Source: Gammaproteobacteria bacterium (GTDB taxonomy: Bacteria; Pseudomonadota; Gammaproteobacteria; Steroidobacterales; Steroidobacteraceae). From it: a stretch of 36,033 nt of DNA. A program made the translations under genes and the position numbers. Positions 1 to 8,229 of this stretch are shown here, one piece after another. Below the pieces are notes generated by a model, which was given only the letters and a program-made list of their open reading frames with translations, ran no database searches and was not told the DNA's origin. The first letter of the stretch is position 1; the number at the start of each line of letters is the position of its first letter. The DNA is taken from contig PKXS01000085.1 of NCBI GenBank assembly GCA_003132425.1, positions 22,880 to 58,912 of the forward strand. Direction: 5' to 3'.

Positions 1-2071
1 AAAGCGTCTCGAGCCGCTGGGTCAGATACCGGCCGGTGTCGTGCGCGTTTGCCATGAGCTGCTCGCGCTCCAGAACATCCAGCACCGCAAGACCCGCCGC
101 CGCCGCCACGGCGTTGCCGCCGAAGGTCGAGAAGAAGCCGAACTTTGCCTGGAACGCCTCGACCAATCGGCGATTGGCGACGACGATCCCGAGCGGATAA
201 CCGTTGCCGACCGGTTTCCCCATGGTGACGATATCGGGGTGCAGCCCGCGCCGCTCGAATCCCCAGAAATTCGAGCCAGAGCGGCCCAGCCCGTATTGCA
301 CCTCGTCGGCCACCAAGAGGCCGCCCGCGGCACGCACCCGCGCAGCCACGGCCGAAGCCCAAGCCGATGGCGGATCGCAAATACCGCTGCTGGTCAACGC
401 GGTGTCGACAAAAAACGCCGCAGGAGCGATGCCGCGCGCGCGCAGCAGTCCAATCGCCTGATCGGCATCCTCCAAGGCCGCCGCCAACTCCTTTGGATCC
501 ATGGTGTCATGGGCACGCAAGTTGCTCGGCGGCGCCTTGAGCGTCGCCACATGCGGCTTCTGCGACTGCCCGGCCGTGGATGGCGTCAGCGCCGCCACCG
601 CGTCCGTAATGCCATGGTAGGCATATTCCATCACCAGGCCGCCCTTATTGCCGGTGGCCAATTGGGCAATTCGCCAGGCCACATCGTTGGCCTCGCTGCC
701 GGAATTCACGAACATGCACGTGTCAAGATGCGGCGGTAACTTCGCGGTGAGCCGCTCCGCGTACTCCAGAATCCTCTCATGCAGGTAACGCGTGTGCGTT
801 GCCAGCGTCGCGGTTTGCCTTTGAATCGCCTGCACCACTGCCGGATGAGCGTGGCCGACATGCGGGACGTTGTTGTACACATCGAGGTAGGGGCGTCCGG
901 CCGCGTCATAAAGCCAAACACCCTCGCCGCGCACGATGTGCAGCGGTTGCTCGTAAAACAGCTCCGCGCCGACGCCCAACAAGCGGGCGCGGCGCGCTCT
1001 GATGGCGAGGGCTGCCGGCGCGGCCGATGCGCTCGCGGCGTACTCCACCCGCCGCGTGCCGGCTGCCTCATGCCACACGTCGGTTAGCGCCCCTCGTCCT
1101 TTATTCAGCAGCGACTCGAGCGAGCCGCCGGCATTTGCGGCCGCCTCCTCCAGAGCGCGGGCTCCCTTGGGGTCGTGGCGGCTTCTCCATGCGTGCACCA
1201 ATATCGTCACCGCATGACGCGCGGCGATCAGATCGAAGAGCATGTCCACTTCCCCGGCCTGCAATTGCCGGTCTTGCGCATACCCGCGCAGCACTTCAGA
1301 CAAGGAATCAAGCGGCGCGATTGCGCCGGTGAGCAATTCCGACATCGCAATGGCCGGCTCGAATATCAGAGGCGCGTGAATCATGTCGCCGAAGTCAAGA
1401 ACGCCGCTGACGGAGCCTGCGTCGCCATCGACCAGCAGGTTCTCGGCATGACAATCGCCGTGAATAGCTTGACTGCGCAGGGCGCGCAGCGCCGGCAATC
1501 GTTCCGTAAGACAGATCGCCACCTTATCCACGGAGCGTCGCAGCACGGCCGACGACAGTTCGCCGCTGAAGCCCGCCAGCTCCGGCAGCCTTCTCACATC
1601 CCAGGCCAAGACTTGCGCCAATGCAGGATGGAAAAATCCCTGCAGGGCCTGATCGATGCGTGCGAAAGTTGCGCCCAGATTTCTCAACAGCGCGGCGCTC
1701 GGCGTCAGCGTCGACAACAACCGCCCCGGCAGGAACTGCAGCAAGCAAGCCGCAGAATCGCCGCCATCACGGCCCACGAGAGCCGTGTCGGCGCCGGCAA
1801 GCGTGGCAAACAGCCGCGGCACGGGCAGCGCCGGATCTTGTTCCGACAAATGCCGCAGCACGCGCACCTGGCAGTCGATAGCCTGCGGGTCCGCGGCAGC
1901 GTCGAATATCTTCAGCACATACTCGCGCCCGTCGGCCGCACGCAGGTGAAAATTGCGATCGCGCTCGCCGGATAGCGGCGCAACCGACACCGCAAGACCG
2001 TAGGACTCGCGCGCTATTCGCTCCGCCTCCGCGATCGTGACGACCGGCGGTGAAGTCCGCAGAGCTAGCAA
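1..2071 (-). CDS. Fused APH-type phosphotransferase / class III aminotransferase (partial, runs off the left edge)
   Basis: An open frame on the minus strand has no stop before the window edge, so about 690 N-terminal residues are visible. Residues about 20-330 form an aminoglycoside-phosphotransferase-like kinase fold with the catalytic motif HGDCHAEN (H204, D206) followed by a DFGD magnesium motif. From about residue 350 a class III PLP-dependent aminotransferase follows, with the DEVQYGLGRSG motif and the Schiff-base lysine in GKPVGNGYPLG (K619). The family relatives include ethanolamine-phosphate phospho-lyase and omega-aminotransferases. A kinase joined to such an enzyme suggests phosphorylation of an amino alcohol followed by elimination or transamination, but the substrate is inference. 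No ATG is available. TTG at 2071, 15 bases after the peroxiredoxin stop, is the first plausible start and is not certain. It is probably cotranscribed with the upstream peroxiredoxin gene. Confidence 0.88.
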   Translation of the reverse strand, partial: MLALRTSPPVVTIAEAERIARESYGLAVSVAPLSGERDRNFHLRAADGREYVLKIFDAAADPQAIDCQVRVLRHLSEQDPALPVPRLFATLAGADTALVGRDGGDSAACLLQFLPGRLLSTLTPSAALLRNLGATFARIDQALQGFFHPALAQVLAWDVRRLPELAGFSGELSSAVLRRSVDKVAICLTERLPALRALRSQAIHGDCHAENLLVDGDAGSVSGVLDFGDMIHAPLIFEPAIAMSELLTGAIAPLDSLSEVLRGYAQDRQLQAGEVDMLFDLIAARHAVTILVHAWRSRHDPKGARALEEAAANAGGSLESLLNKGRGALTDVWHEAAGTRRVEYAASASAAPAALAIRARRARLLGVGAELFYEQPLHIVRGEGVWLYDAAGRPYLDVYNNVPHVGHAHPAVVQAIQRQTATLATHTRYLHERILEYAERLTAKLPPHLDTCMFVNSGSEANDVAWRIAQLATGNKGGLVMEYAYHGITDAVAALTPSTAGQSQKPHVATLKAPPSNLRAHDTMDPKELAAALEDADQAIGLLRARGIAPAAFFVDTALTSSGICDPPSAWASAVAARVRAAGGLLVADEVQYGLGRSGSNFWGFERRGLHPDIVTMGKPVGNGYPLGIVVANRRLVEAFQAKFGFFSTFGGNAVAAAAGLAVLDVLEREQLMANAHDTGRYLTQRLETL

Positions 2072-2086
2072 AGCGATGATCGCGGC

Positions 2087-2569
2087 CTACAGCTGCGCGA
2101 GAACGTATCCCGCCGCGGACACCTTGAACTCCCCGGGACCTTCGACATTGACGTGGGTCGCAACGCCATCTTTGACGATGATCGCAAATCGCTGTCCGCG
2201 AGTCCCCATGCCGTAGCCCGTGGCGTTCAATTCCAGCCCCAAGGCCTTGGCATACTCCCCATTACCGTCCGCCAGCATCAGTATCTTGTCGCCGACCCCT
2301 CCGGACTTGCCCCAGGCGTTCATCACGAACACATCGTTCACCGCAGTGCAGGCGATGGTGTCCACGCCCTTGGCCTTGATCTGGTCCGCGAGATCGACGA
2401 AACCGGGCAAGTGCTTGGCGTCGCAAGTGGGGGTGAATGCGCCCGGGACAGAGAAAAATACCACCGTTTTCCCCTTGAACAATTGCTCGGCAGTGATCTT
2501 CTGCGGCCCGTCCTTGGTCATGCGCGAGAACGTTCCCGCCGGCATCTTCTCACCTACTTTGATGCTCAT
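2087..2569 (-). CDS. Peroxiredoxin of the Prx5 / redoxin family
   Basis: This 160-residue protein is a thiol peroxidase that reduces hydrogen peroxide and organic hydroperoxides. It has the Prx5 signature PGAFTPTCDAKHLPGF, with the peroxidatic cysteine at C49, and a second cysteine at C74 in the position often seen in bacterial Prx5 proteins. There is no signal peptide or fused glutaredoxin domain, so it is cytosolic and needs an external thiol donor. ATG at 2569 is preferred over the longer upstream frame because GGAGAG lies seven bases before it. That ribosome site overlaps the stop of the TPR gene (2580-2582), which suggests translational coupling to the TonB cluster. Confidence 0.93.
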   Translation of the reverse strand: MSIKVGEKMPAGTFSRMTKDGPQKITAEQLFKGKTVVFFSVPGAFTPTCDAKHLPGFVDLADQIKAKGVDTIACTAVNDVFVMNAWGKSGGVGDKILMLADGNGEYAKALGLELNATGYGMGTRGQRFAIIVKDGVATHVNVEGPGEFKVSAAGYVLAQL

Positions 2570-2579
2570 CGCTACTCTC

Positions 2580-3875
2580 CTAGGTACCGGCAGCCGTACC
2601 GAGCTTCTCGGCATACAGGTCCCAAAGTTTCAGAACTCGCTGGCTGATATCCGGCACCGATTTCAATAATCCAAAGGACTTCTTGGCATCGGCCGTGTTC
2701 TTCAATGCGGCTTGCGCCAGGCCAAGATAGACGTAGGCCTCATCCTGATGCTTGATCTGTCCCTTCTGAAGAGCGCTGCTGATCGCGGTCACCGTGTTTG
2801 CGTAATCGCCGAAGCCGTAGTACACCTCGCCGAGCTTCACGCTCAGCTCACCCGCCGGGTTCTTCGTCGCCTCCGCACTGAGTTGCGGCAGATTCTTCTT
2901 GTCGGCGTCGGCTCGGGTCTTCAACGCAACCGACAAGCGGGTGGTCCGCTCCTTTTGCTCATCCTTGATGAGCCCGGTCGCGAAAGCCTTGTCCAGAACG
3001 GCGGCGGCCTCGCCAGGCAACGCCGCATCGCCCAACAGCTGCGCCATCTCAATGTAATCGCTGCCGACAGTCATGGCATTGGTGTTGTACATGACCCGGT
3101 AGATCATCAGTAAGTTATGGTCGTCCCGTTCGTCCTGCCGTTCCAGGCGCAACAAGCTATTCCAGTAGCTGGTCTTATTGGTCAACCGAATGAGATCGAC
3201 CAACGCGGAAATCTCTCCCGGCGTATCGCCGGCATCGGACGCGCACTGCAGCTTGAATTGATAGAGGTTTTCTTTGGGCGCCTCACCCGCCTTACGGGCG
3301 GCGGCAATCGCCTTGTCGGCCCAGACCGCCGAATTCTTGCAGTCCTTCTGCAAGTAATACAGTTGCGCCATCACCCCTAGGTCATCGGTCGTGGCCGAGC
3401 CGATCTCCGACGCCTGCTTGCCGAATTCGATCGCCTTCGCATACTGCTGATTGCTGGCGGCTATACGAAACAGCAGGCGCGTGGTCTTGGCCGCGTCCTC
3501 CGAGGAATATGCGCCCGTTGCAAGGGCTTGTTCGTAGGCCTCTTGGGCCGCCTTGAGGTTATTGAGCTTGACGTTGGCAAAACCCTTGAAATCGTAAATG
3601 GTCTTTTTATCGAACGCCGTCAGCGGCGACTTCGCCGCCGCGGCGTCCAAGTTCACGATGGCGTCCGCCCATTTCTGCGACGCCAGGTCCTTTTGAGCCG
3701 CCGTCATCTCCTTGGCGATGACGCGGCTGATCACCTGGCCCTTTGAACCTTCGGCCGACAATGCGGCCCGCGGGGACGCCAGTACACCCAGTGTCGCGAC
3801 CAGCAAGCCAACGCTTACGCTTGCGGTCCAGTATTTCCAGGATCGGTATCGAACATTGTGTATCAAATGAGTCAT
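2580..3875 (-). CDS. Exported tetratricopeptide-repeat protein linked to the TonB-ExbBD cluster
   Basis: The product is about 431 residues. It starts with a basic stretch and a hydrophobic segment (about residues 17-40) ending in an Ala-rich cleavage-like site, so it is probably periplasmic. The rest is alpha-helical with degenerate TPR-like helix pairs, for example the segments around residues 60-130, 145-200 and 350-420. TPR proteins of this kind commonly follow tonB-exbB-exbD-exbD in xanthomonad-like bacteria and may scaffold the energy-transducing complex; the exact role is unknown. ATG at 3875 is chosen because GAGG sits seven bases upstream; a TTG two codons earlier is the alternative. 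A strong hairpin at 3917-3955 separates it from the exbD genes, so it may be expressed at a lower level than they are. Confidence 0.85.
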   Translation of the reverse strand: MTHLIHNVRYRSWKYWTASVSVGLLVATLGVLASPRAALSAEGSKGQVISRVIAKEMTAAQKDLASQKWADAIVNLDAAAAKSPLTAFDKKTIYDFKGFANVKLNNLKAAQEAYEQALATGAYSSEDAAKTTRLLFRIAASNQQYAKAIEFGKQASEIGSATTDDLGVMAQLYYLQKDCKNSAVWADKAIAAARKAGEAPKENLYQFKLQCASDAGDTPGEISALVDLIRLTNKTSYWNSLLRLERQDERDDHNLLMIYRVMYNTNAMTVGSDYIEMAQLLGDAALPGEAAAVLDKAFATGLIKDEQKERTTRLSVALKTRADADKKNLPQLSAEATKNPAGELSVKLGEVYYGFGDYANTVTAISSALQKGQIKHQDEAYVYLGLAQAALKNTADAKKSFGLLKSVPDISQRVLKLWDLYAEKLGTAAGT

Positions 3876-3916
3876 TGGCAAACCTCGCTATGGCACCCTA
3901 ATCGCCGATCAAACAA

Positions 3917-3955
3917 ACGGCGCGTGAACCCGGATTTAATGGGCTGACGCGCCGT
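3917..3955 (-). terminator. Hairpin with T-rich tail between exbD and the TPR gene
   Basis: A perfect 9-bp stem (ACGGCGCGT at 3917-3925 paired with ACGCGCCGT at 3947-3955) has an inner CCC/GGG helix. On the minus strand it is followed by TTGTTTGATC. This looks like an intrinsic terminator or a processing/stability hairpin inside the operon. Confidence 0.6.
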
Positions 3956-3979
3956 ATAACCACTATTAAGAATAGGAAT

Positions 3980-4396
3980 CTAGAAAAAGTCGTTATTGAC
4001 GAACCCAATCTTCTTCAAGCCGCGGCTCTGTAAGTCCGCCAGGGTTTGTGCGACCTTTTCATACTTGGCGAATTTATCGACCGTTATATGCACTTCCGGC
4101 TGCGGCGACTTCTGCGCCTCCGTGTATATGTAGCCCTGCAAGGTCTTCCGATCCACAGGTGTCTTGTTCCACAGCAACGTGCCGTCGAAATCGATCGATA
4201 AGTCGATCACTTCAGGCGGGGGCGGCGGGACGAAATTAGGCGGCGGAGGCAGCGGATTATCGATCTTCACCGCATGCGTCTGGCTGGGGATCGTAATGAT
4301 GAAAATGATCAACAGCACCAGCATGACGTCGATCAACGGCGTCATGTTGATGTCGGAGTACGACTGACCATCGGCCTTGGCTGCATTTATGGCCAT
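3980..4396 (-). CDS. exbD: ExbD/TolR family biopolymer transporter (second copy, with polyproline linker)
   Basis: The 138-residue protein has a short cytoplasmic N-terminus, the conserved membrane-anchor entry SDINMTPLIDVMLVLLIIF with the proton-coupling aspartate, one transmembrane helix, and a periplasmic domain ending in a typical ExbD fold. It would work with ExbB and TonB to couple the proton motive force to outer-membrane transport. Unusual is a proline run just after the membrane helix (residues about 49-62, two clusters of four and five prolines) where most ExbD proteins have a shorter linker. ATG at 4396 follows AGGAGA with good spacing. It lies 10 bases after the other exbD gene, so the two are certainly cotranscribed and could form heteromeric stators. 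Confidence 0.92.
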   Translation of the reverse strand: MAINAAKADGQSYSDINMTPLIDVMLVLLIIFIITIPSQTHAVKIDNPLPPPPNFVPPPPPEVIDLSIDFDGTLLWNKTPVDRKTLQGYIYTEAQKSPQPEVHITVDKFAKYEKVAQTLADLQSRGLKKIGFVNNDFF

Positions 4397-4406
4397 GCGT
4401 TCTCTC

Positions 4407-4841
4407 CTACGTTCCGGGACCGAAATGATCGGGCGTCGTTATGAACGCCACTTTTCGTATGCCAATTTGCTGCGTCGCCACGAGCACCTGTCCCACAAAT
4501 TGATAGCGAACATTCGCATCGCCGCGAATATGAACTTCCGGTTGCGGCTCCTCGCGCGCAATGCCGCGTAGTCTTGCCTTCAGGGCATCTTGGTTCGCCA
4601 CCGGCTGCGTGTTCCAGTAGATGGCTCCCTCCTTGTCGATGGCAATGGTGATGTTTTCGGGCCTGGTTTGCGTCGGCAAATTGGTGGCCTTCGGCAACTC
4701 CACCGGCACCTGCTGAATGATGACTCGAATCGTTATGATGAAAATAATCAGGAGCACCAACATCACGTCCACTAGGGGAGTGACGTTGATGTCCGACATT
4801 GCCTCGCCTTCCTCAGCACTGCTACCGGCACTAATCGCCAT
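4407..4841 (-). CDS. exbD: ExbD/TolR family biopolymer transporter (first copy)
   Basis: The 144-residue single-pass inner-membrane protein carries the motif SDINVTPLVDVMLVLLIIF around residues 16-35, including the conserved aspartate in the membrane segment, then a periplasmic domain of about 100 residues. It is the canonical ExbD partner of the ExbB encoded directly upstream. AGGAGC eight bases before the ATG at 4841 supports this start and overlaps the exbB stop at 4854-4856. A methionine at residue 15 is the alternative start used by some shorter homologues. It lacks the polyproline insertion of the second copy, so the two proteins have clearly diverged. Confidence 0.93.
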   Translation of the reverse strand: MAISAGSSAEEGEAMSDINVTPLVDVMLVLLIIFIITIRVIIQQVPVELPKATNLPTQTRPENITIAIDKEGAIYWNTQPVANQDALKARLRGIAREEPQPEVHIRGDANVRYQFVGQVLVATQQIGIRKVAFITTPDHFGPGT

Positions 4842-4853
4842 GGACGTAAGCTC

Positions 4854-5606
4854 CTAACGAGCGGCCGCGGCTGGGGCTGGGGGTTTGCCGACAGGTGCCG
4901 GCCCCTTGTCCATGCCCAAGCCCATCTTGGCGCCCGAGAGCAAGTAGGCGTGCAGCTCATGAGTGAAGTGACTGACCCGCTCCTGCACGCCCTTATTGCG
5001 GCGCAATAGGATGTTGTAGCCCAACACAGCGGGAACCGCGACCGCCAGGCCGATGGCAGTCATAATCAAAGCTTCACCGACGGGGCCCGCCACCTTGTCG
5101 ATGGAGGCCTGACCGGCCACGCCGATGGCGATCAACGCGTGGTAGATGCCGATGACCGTGCCGAGCAAACCGATGAACGGCGCGGTGGCGCCCACGGACG
5201 CGAGCACCGGTAGCCCCGACTGCATGCGGCTGCTGACGGTGTCCGCAGTGCGGTTCAGCGATTCGGTGATCCAGTCGCTGGTGTTGATGGCGCCGGACAA
5301 TCGAGTCTTGTTGGTCTCGTGGTATTCGTATGCCTGCTTGCCGGTTTCGGCCAGTGCGCGAAACGGATTCGACGTGCCCTTCAATTTGTTCAGCGCTTCG
5401 GTCAGGCTCGTGGATGTCCAAAACTCCCTCTCGGCCTCAATACCTTGCTTGCGCTGGCGACGCTGATCGAAAAACTTTGTGATCATGATGAACCACGTCA
5501 GCAGCGACATGATCAACAGGATGAGGAGGATTGCCCTGGCAACGATATCGCCATTCGCGATCAGCGCACCAAGACCATATGGATTTTCAATAGCTGTCTC
5601 TTGCAT
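4854..5606 (-). CDS. exbB: ExbB / MotA-TolQ-ExbB family proton channel
   Basis: The 250-residue inner-membrane protein has an N-terminal membrane helix (about residues 21-43), a cytoplasmic region, and two further helices (about 135-160 and 175-200) with the family motif around SVGATAPFIGLLGTVIGI. With ExbD it forms the stator that energises TonB. ATG at 5606 follows GAGGG by about eight bases. It is the first gene after tonB, separated by an 84-bp AT-rich gap that may hold a separate promoter. The alanine/proline-rich C-terminus is typical of this subgroup. Confidence 0.93.
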   Translation of the reverse strand: MQETAIENPYGLGALIANGDIVARAILLILLIMSLLTWFIMITKFFDQRRQRKQGIEAEREFWTSTSLTEALNKLKGTSNPFRALAETGKQAYEYHETNKTRLSGAINTSDWITESLNRTADTVSSRMQSGLPVLASVGATAPFIGLLGTVIGIYHALIAIGVAGQASIDKVAGPVGEALIMTAIGLAVAVPAVLGYNILLRRNKGVQERVSHFTHELHAYLLSGAKMGLGMDKGPAPVGKPPAPAAAAR

Positions 5607-5639
5607 TGACCGATTCCCTCTGCTTAGAAAAACCTAATT

Positions 5640-5668
5640 AATATTGTATTCGGTATATTGACTGTCAA
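5640..5668 (-). promoter_or_regulatory. Possible promoter with palindromic -35 region ahead of exbB
   Basis: On the minus strand TTGACA (5663-5668) is a perfect -35 box. With 17-bp spacing the -10 would be the weak AATATT at 5640-5645; other AT-rich hexamers lie nearby. The -35 is inside an 11-bp palindrome (TTGAC-N-GTCAA, 5658-5668) that could be an operator. No regulator is identified. Confidence 0.35.
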
Positions 5669-5690
5669 ATCAACGACGGCTGCTTCGAAG

Positions 5691-6323
5691 CTACCTGTCC
5701 GTGAGCTTCCAGACGATCGGCAGGGACGCGGTTGTCTCGACCGGCTTACCGTCCTCGGTCGCCGGCATCATGTGCTGCCCATGAACGCCTTTCAAACAGG
5801 CTTCGTCCAAACGCGGAAAGCCCGAACTCTGCTCAATGGACTCCCCGGAGATGCGGCCTTCCGCACTGACGGTAACCTTCACGATGCACCGGCCCTCTTC
5901 GTTGGCGCGCTTGGAAGCGTCGGGGTAGTAGTCCGGACCAATCCTCAGCGGATGCTTTGGATCCATCCGGATCGATGTTCGCGAGTGCTGTACGACCGGC
6001 GGCGCAACCGGAGCAGGGGTGTTGGTGCGGGTGATTACCGAAATCGCGTTGGTTTCTTGCTGCGGCGCCTGAATGTCGACGAACTCCGGCGGCGGGACAA
6101 ACGGCTTGATTTCCTCGAGTTTGGGCGGCGGCGGCGGCGGTTTGTCGACGTCCTTTGGCTTGTCGATCTGCGCTATTTCCACCGGCGGAATGATCTTTTG
6201 CACGAGCTTGCCGGCCAACCCTGTATAAAATCCATACACAAGGACCACATGAAGGACGATGACGGCAATTAGGGCTGCGCCCCGCCTGCCCGAAAATAAG
6301 GATGGCTCTTCGTATTTATACAT
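5691..6323 (-). CDS. tonB: TonB-family energy transducer
   Basis: The 210-residue protein has a short cytoplasmic N-terminus, one membrane anchor (about residues 15-35), a proline-rich periplasmic spacer (a run of six prolines near residue 63, then more Pro/Glu/Lys), and a C-terminal TonB domain from about residue 120 with the YYPDASKR and EGRCIVKVTVSAEGR elements that contact TonB boxes of outer-membrane receptors. It transmits energy from ExbB-ExbD to siderophore or other substrate receptors. No receptor gene is in the window. The ribosome site before the ATG at 6323 is weak. The bases between it and ilvD hold no gene. Confidence 0.92.
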   Translation of the reverse strand: MYKYEEPSLFSGRRGAALIAVIVLHVVLVYGFYTGLAGKLVQKIIPPVEIAQIDKPKDVDKPPPPPPKLEEIKPFVPPPEFVDIQAPQQETNAISVITRTNTPAPVAPPVVQHSRTSIRMDPKHPLRIGPDYYPDASKRANEEGRCIVKVTVSAEGRISGESIEQSSGFPRLDEACLKGVHGQHMMPATEDGKPVETTASLPIVWKLTDR

Positions 6324-6532
6324 AAGTCTGCTTGCGGCCCTACCCTTAATCCGATTCTATATGGCGCTTTGCACGCCTCGAATTCACGCCCGATAGCTTC
6401 CGGCAGCGTCCGTACTTTCCCCTCGGCGGGTGAAGAGACTGACACATATCCCGCCTGAACTGCAAGCGCGACCTTGCGGCAGGAACGCCCATCATGTGCC
6501 GCCTGCGGGACGCTTGCGCGCCCATCGCGGAC
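6324..6532. other. Non-coding gap between ilvD and tonB
   Basis: No convincing coding frame is present. Reading towards tonB, TAGAAT preceded at 17 bp by a poor -35 (TTCGAG) is a possible but weak promoter. Towards ilvD's end there are GC-rich inverted repeats such as GCGGCA/TGCCGC, but without a T-tract, so an ilvD terminator is not assured. Confidence 0.4.
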
Positions 6533-8218
6533 TCATTCCAGATCGGTCACCGCGCCCAGTGACGCGCTACTGACCTGAGCCGAATACTTGGCTAACGCAC
6601 CGCGTCGTGCGTAGGGTTTTGGCGGTGCCCAGAGGCCGCGCCGCCGCTTCAATTCCACCGCGCTCACATGCAAGGTAATCTCGCGGCGCTCTGCGTCAAT
6701 CGTAATCTCGTCGCCGGTCTTTACTAGAGCCAGTGCCCCCCCCAGAGCGGCCTCCGGCGATAAATGCCCCACCACGAAGCCGTGGCTGCCGCCGGAGAAC
6801 CTGCCGTCCGTGATGAGCGCCACCACGCTTCCCAGCCCTTTGCCCATGATGGCGGCGGTCGGGCTCAGCATTTCCCGCATGCCGGGGCCGCCTCTTGGAC
6901 CCTCGTAACGAATCACCACGACGTCGCCCGCCCGGACTTTACCCGCCAAGATGCCGCGCAGCGAATCTTCTTCGGAATTGAACACCCGTGCCCTGCCGTT
7001 GAAACGCACACCCTCCTTGCCGGTGATTTTCGCGACCGCCCCCTCCGGAGCGAGGTTGCCGTACAGGATCACCAAGTGACTGTCCCGTTTGATCGGGTCA
7101 CTCAGCGGCCGCACGATTTCTTGCCCGGCAGGATATGCGGCCACATCGCGCAAGTTCTCCGCCAGGGTGGCGCCGGTGACGGTCAGGCAGTCGCCATGCA
7201 GTAAACCCGCGTCCAGCAAGCTTTTCATCAATGCCTGGATGCCGCCGATGGCGACCAATTCGGACATTGAGTAACGGCCGCTCGGCCGCAAATCCGCCAA
7301 TACCGGCACGCGTTTGCCGATTCGCGTGAAGTCGTCGAGCTTGAGTTTGACGTTGGCGGATGAGGCCATCGCCAATAGATGCAGCACGGCATTGGTCGAC
7401 CCGCCGAGCGCAATGCTGACGGTGATGGCATTTTCAAAGGCCCTGCGCGTCATGATGTGCCGCGGCCGGATGCCGCGCTTGATCAAGTTGACCACTGCGG
7501 CACCCGCGCGCTCGCTGTCGCTACGCTTTTGCTCGGAAACGGCATCTTGGGCCGAGCTGTTCGGCAGACTCATCCCCAGCGCTTCAATGGCCGAGGCCAT
7601 GGTGTTGGCCGTGTACATGCCCGAGCAGGACCCCGGGCCGGGAATCGCCGTGCGTTCGACGAATTTGAGCTGCTGTTCCGACACCCGTCCCTGCGCGTAC
7701 GCGCCCACCGCTTCGAAGACCGAGACGATGTCGCGCTTATCGGTCCCAGGCCGTATCGTCCCGCCATAGACAAAAACCGCGGGCCGGTCGAGCCGGGCGA
7801 GCGCCATCAAGCAGCCGGGCATATTTTTGTCGCAACCGCCGAGGGCCACCACGCCGTCGAAGCCCTGCGCCCCGACAACCGTCTCGATCGAGTCCGCGAT
7901 CACCTCGCGTGATACCAGCGAGTAGCGCATGCCCGGGGTTCCCATCGAGATGCCGTCCGACACCGTAATGGTATTGAAGGTCACCGCCTTGGCACCCTGC
8001 GCTTCGACCCCCGCCGCCGCCAGACGCGCAAGCTCGTTGATGTGCATGTTGCAGGGCGTCAAGTTGCTCCAAGTGGAGGCAATGCCGACTTGCGGCTTGT
8101 CGAAATCGGTGTCGGTGAATCCCACGGCGCGCAACATCGCTCGACTCGGCGCCTGCTTGATGCCATCCACGACGATGCGCGAATAGGCTCGTGGATCTAA
8201 CTTGGATTTTTTCGGCAC
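6533..8218 (-). CDS. ilvD: Dihydroxy-acid dehydratase
   Basis: The 561-residue enzyme dehydrates 2,3-dihydroxy-isovalerate and -methylvalerate to the 2-oxo acids, the third common step of valine, isoleucine and leucine synthesis. It belongs to the IlvD/Edd family. The iron-sulfur ligands are visible as C56 (NLTPCNMH), C129 (GGCDKNMPG) and C198 ([12 protein letters not shown]), the set expected for the [2Fe-2S] IlvD type. The N-terminus and length (about 560 residues) fit IlvD rather than 6-phosphogluconate dehydratase. The start is GTG at 8218, supported by AGAGGA six bases upstream. It follows the M17 peptidase gene by 11 bases, so both are one transcript. Its pathway partner ilvC is nearby on the opposite strand. 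Confidence 0.95.
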   Translation of the reverse strand: MPKKSKLDPRAYSRIVVDGIKQAPSRAMLRAVGFTDTDFDKPQVGIASTWSNLTPCNMHINELARLAAAGVEAQGAKAVTFNTITVSDGISMGTPGMRYSLVSREVIADSIETVVGAQGFDGVVALGGCDKNMPGCLMALARLDRPAVFVYGGTIRPGTDKRDIVSVFEAVGAYAQGRVSEQQLKFVERTAIPGPGSCSGMYTANTMASAIEALGMSLPNSSAQDAVSEQKRSDSERAGAAVVNLIKRGIRPRHIMTRRAFENAITVSIALGGSTNAVLHLLAMASSANVKLKLDDFTRIGKRVPVLADLRPSGRYSMSELVAIGGIQALMKSLLDAGLLHGDCLTVTGATLAENLRDVAAYPAGQEIVRPLSDPIKRDSHLVILYGNLAPEGAVAKITGKEGVRFNGRARVFNSEEDSLRGILAGKVRAGDVVVIRYEGPRGGPGMREMLSPTAAIMGKGLGSVVALITDGRFSGGSHGFVVGHLSPEAALGGALALVKTGDEITIDAERREITLHVSAVELKRRRGLWAPPKPYARRGALAKYSAQVSSASLGAVTDLE

Positions 8219-8229
8219 GACCGGTCCTC

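Noticed and set aside
41-1975. Long plus-strand frames opposite the left-edge gene
   Set aside because: They are Arg/His-rich shadow frames of the minus-strand kinase-aminotransferase gene, whose motifs are unmistakable.
6533-8218. Edd (6-phosphogluconate dehydratase) as the identity of ilvD
   Set aside because: Length, N-terminus and cysteine set fit IlvD; Edd is longer and has different flanking motifs. Operon context near ilvC also favours IlvD.
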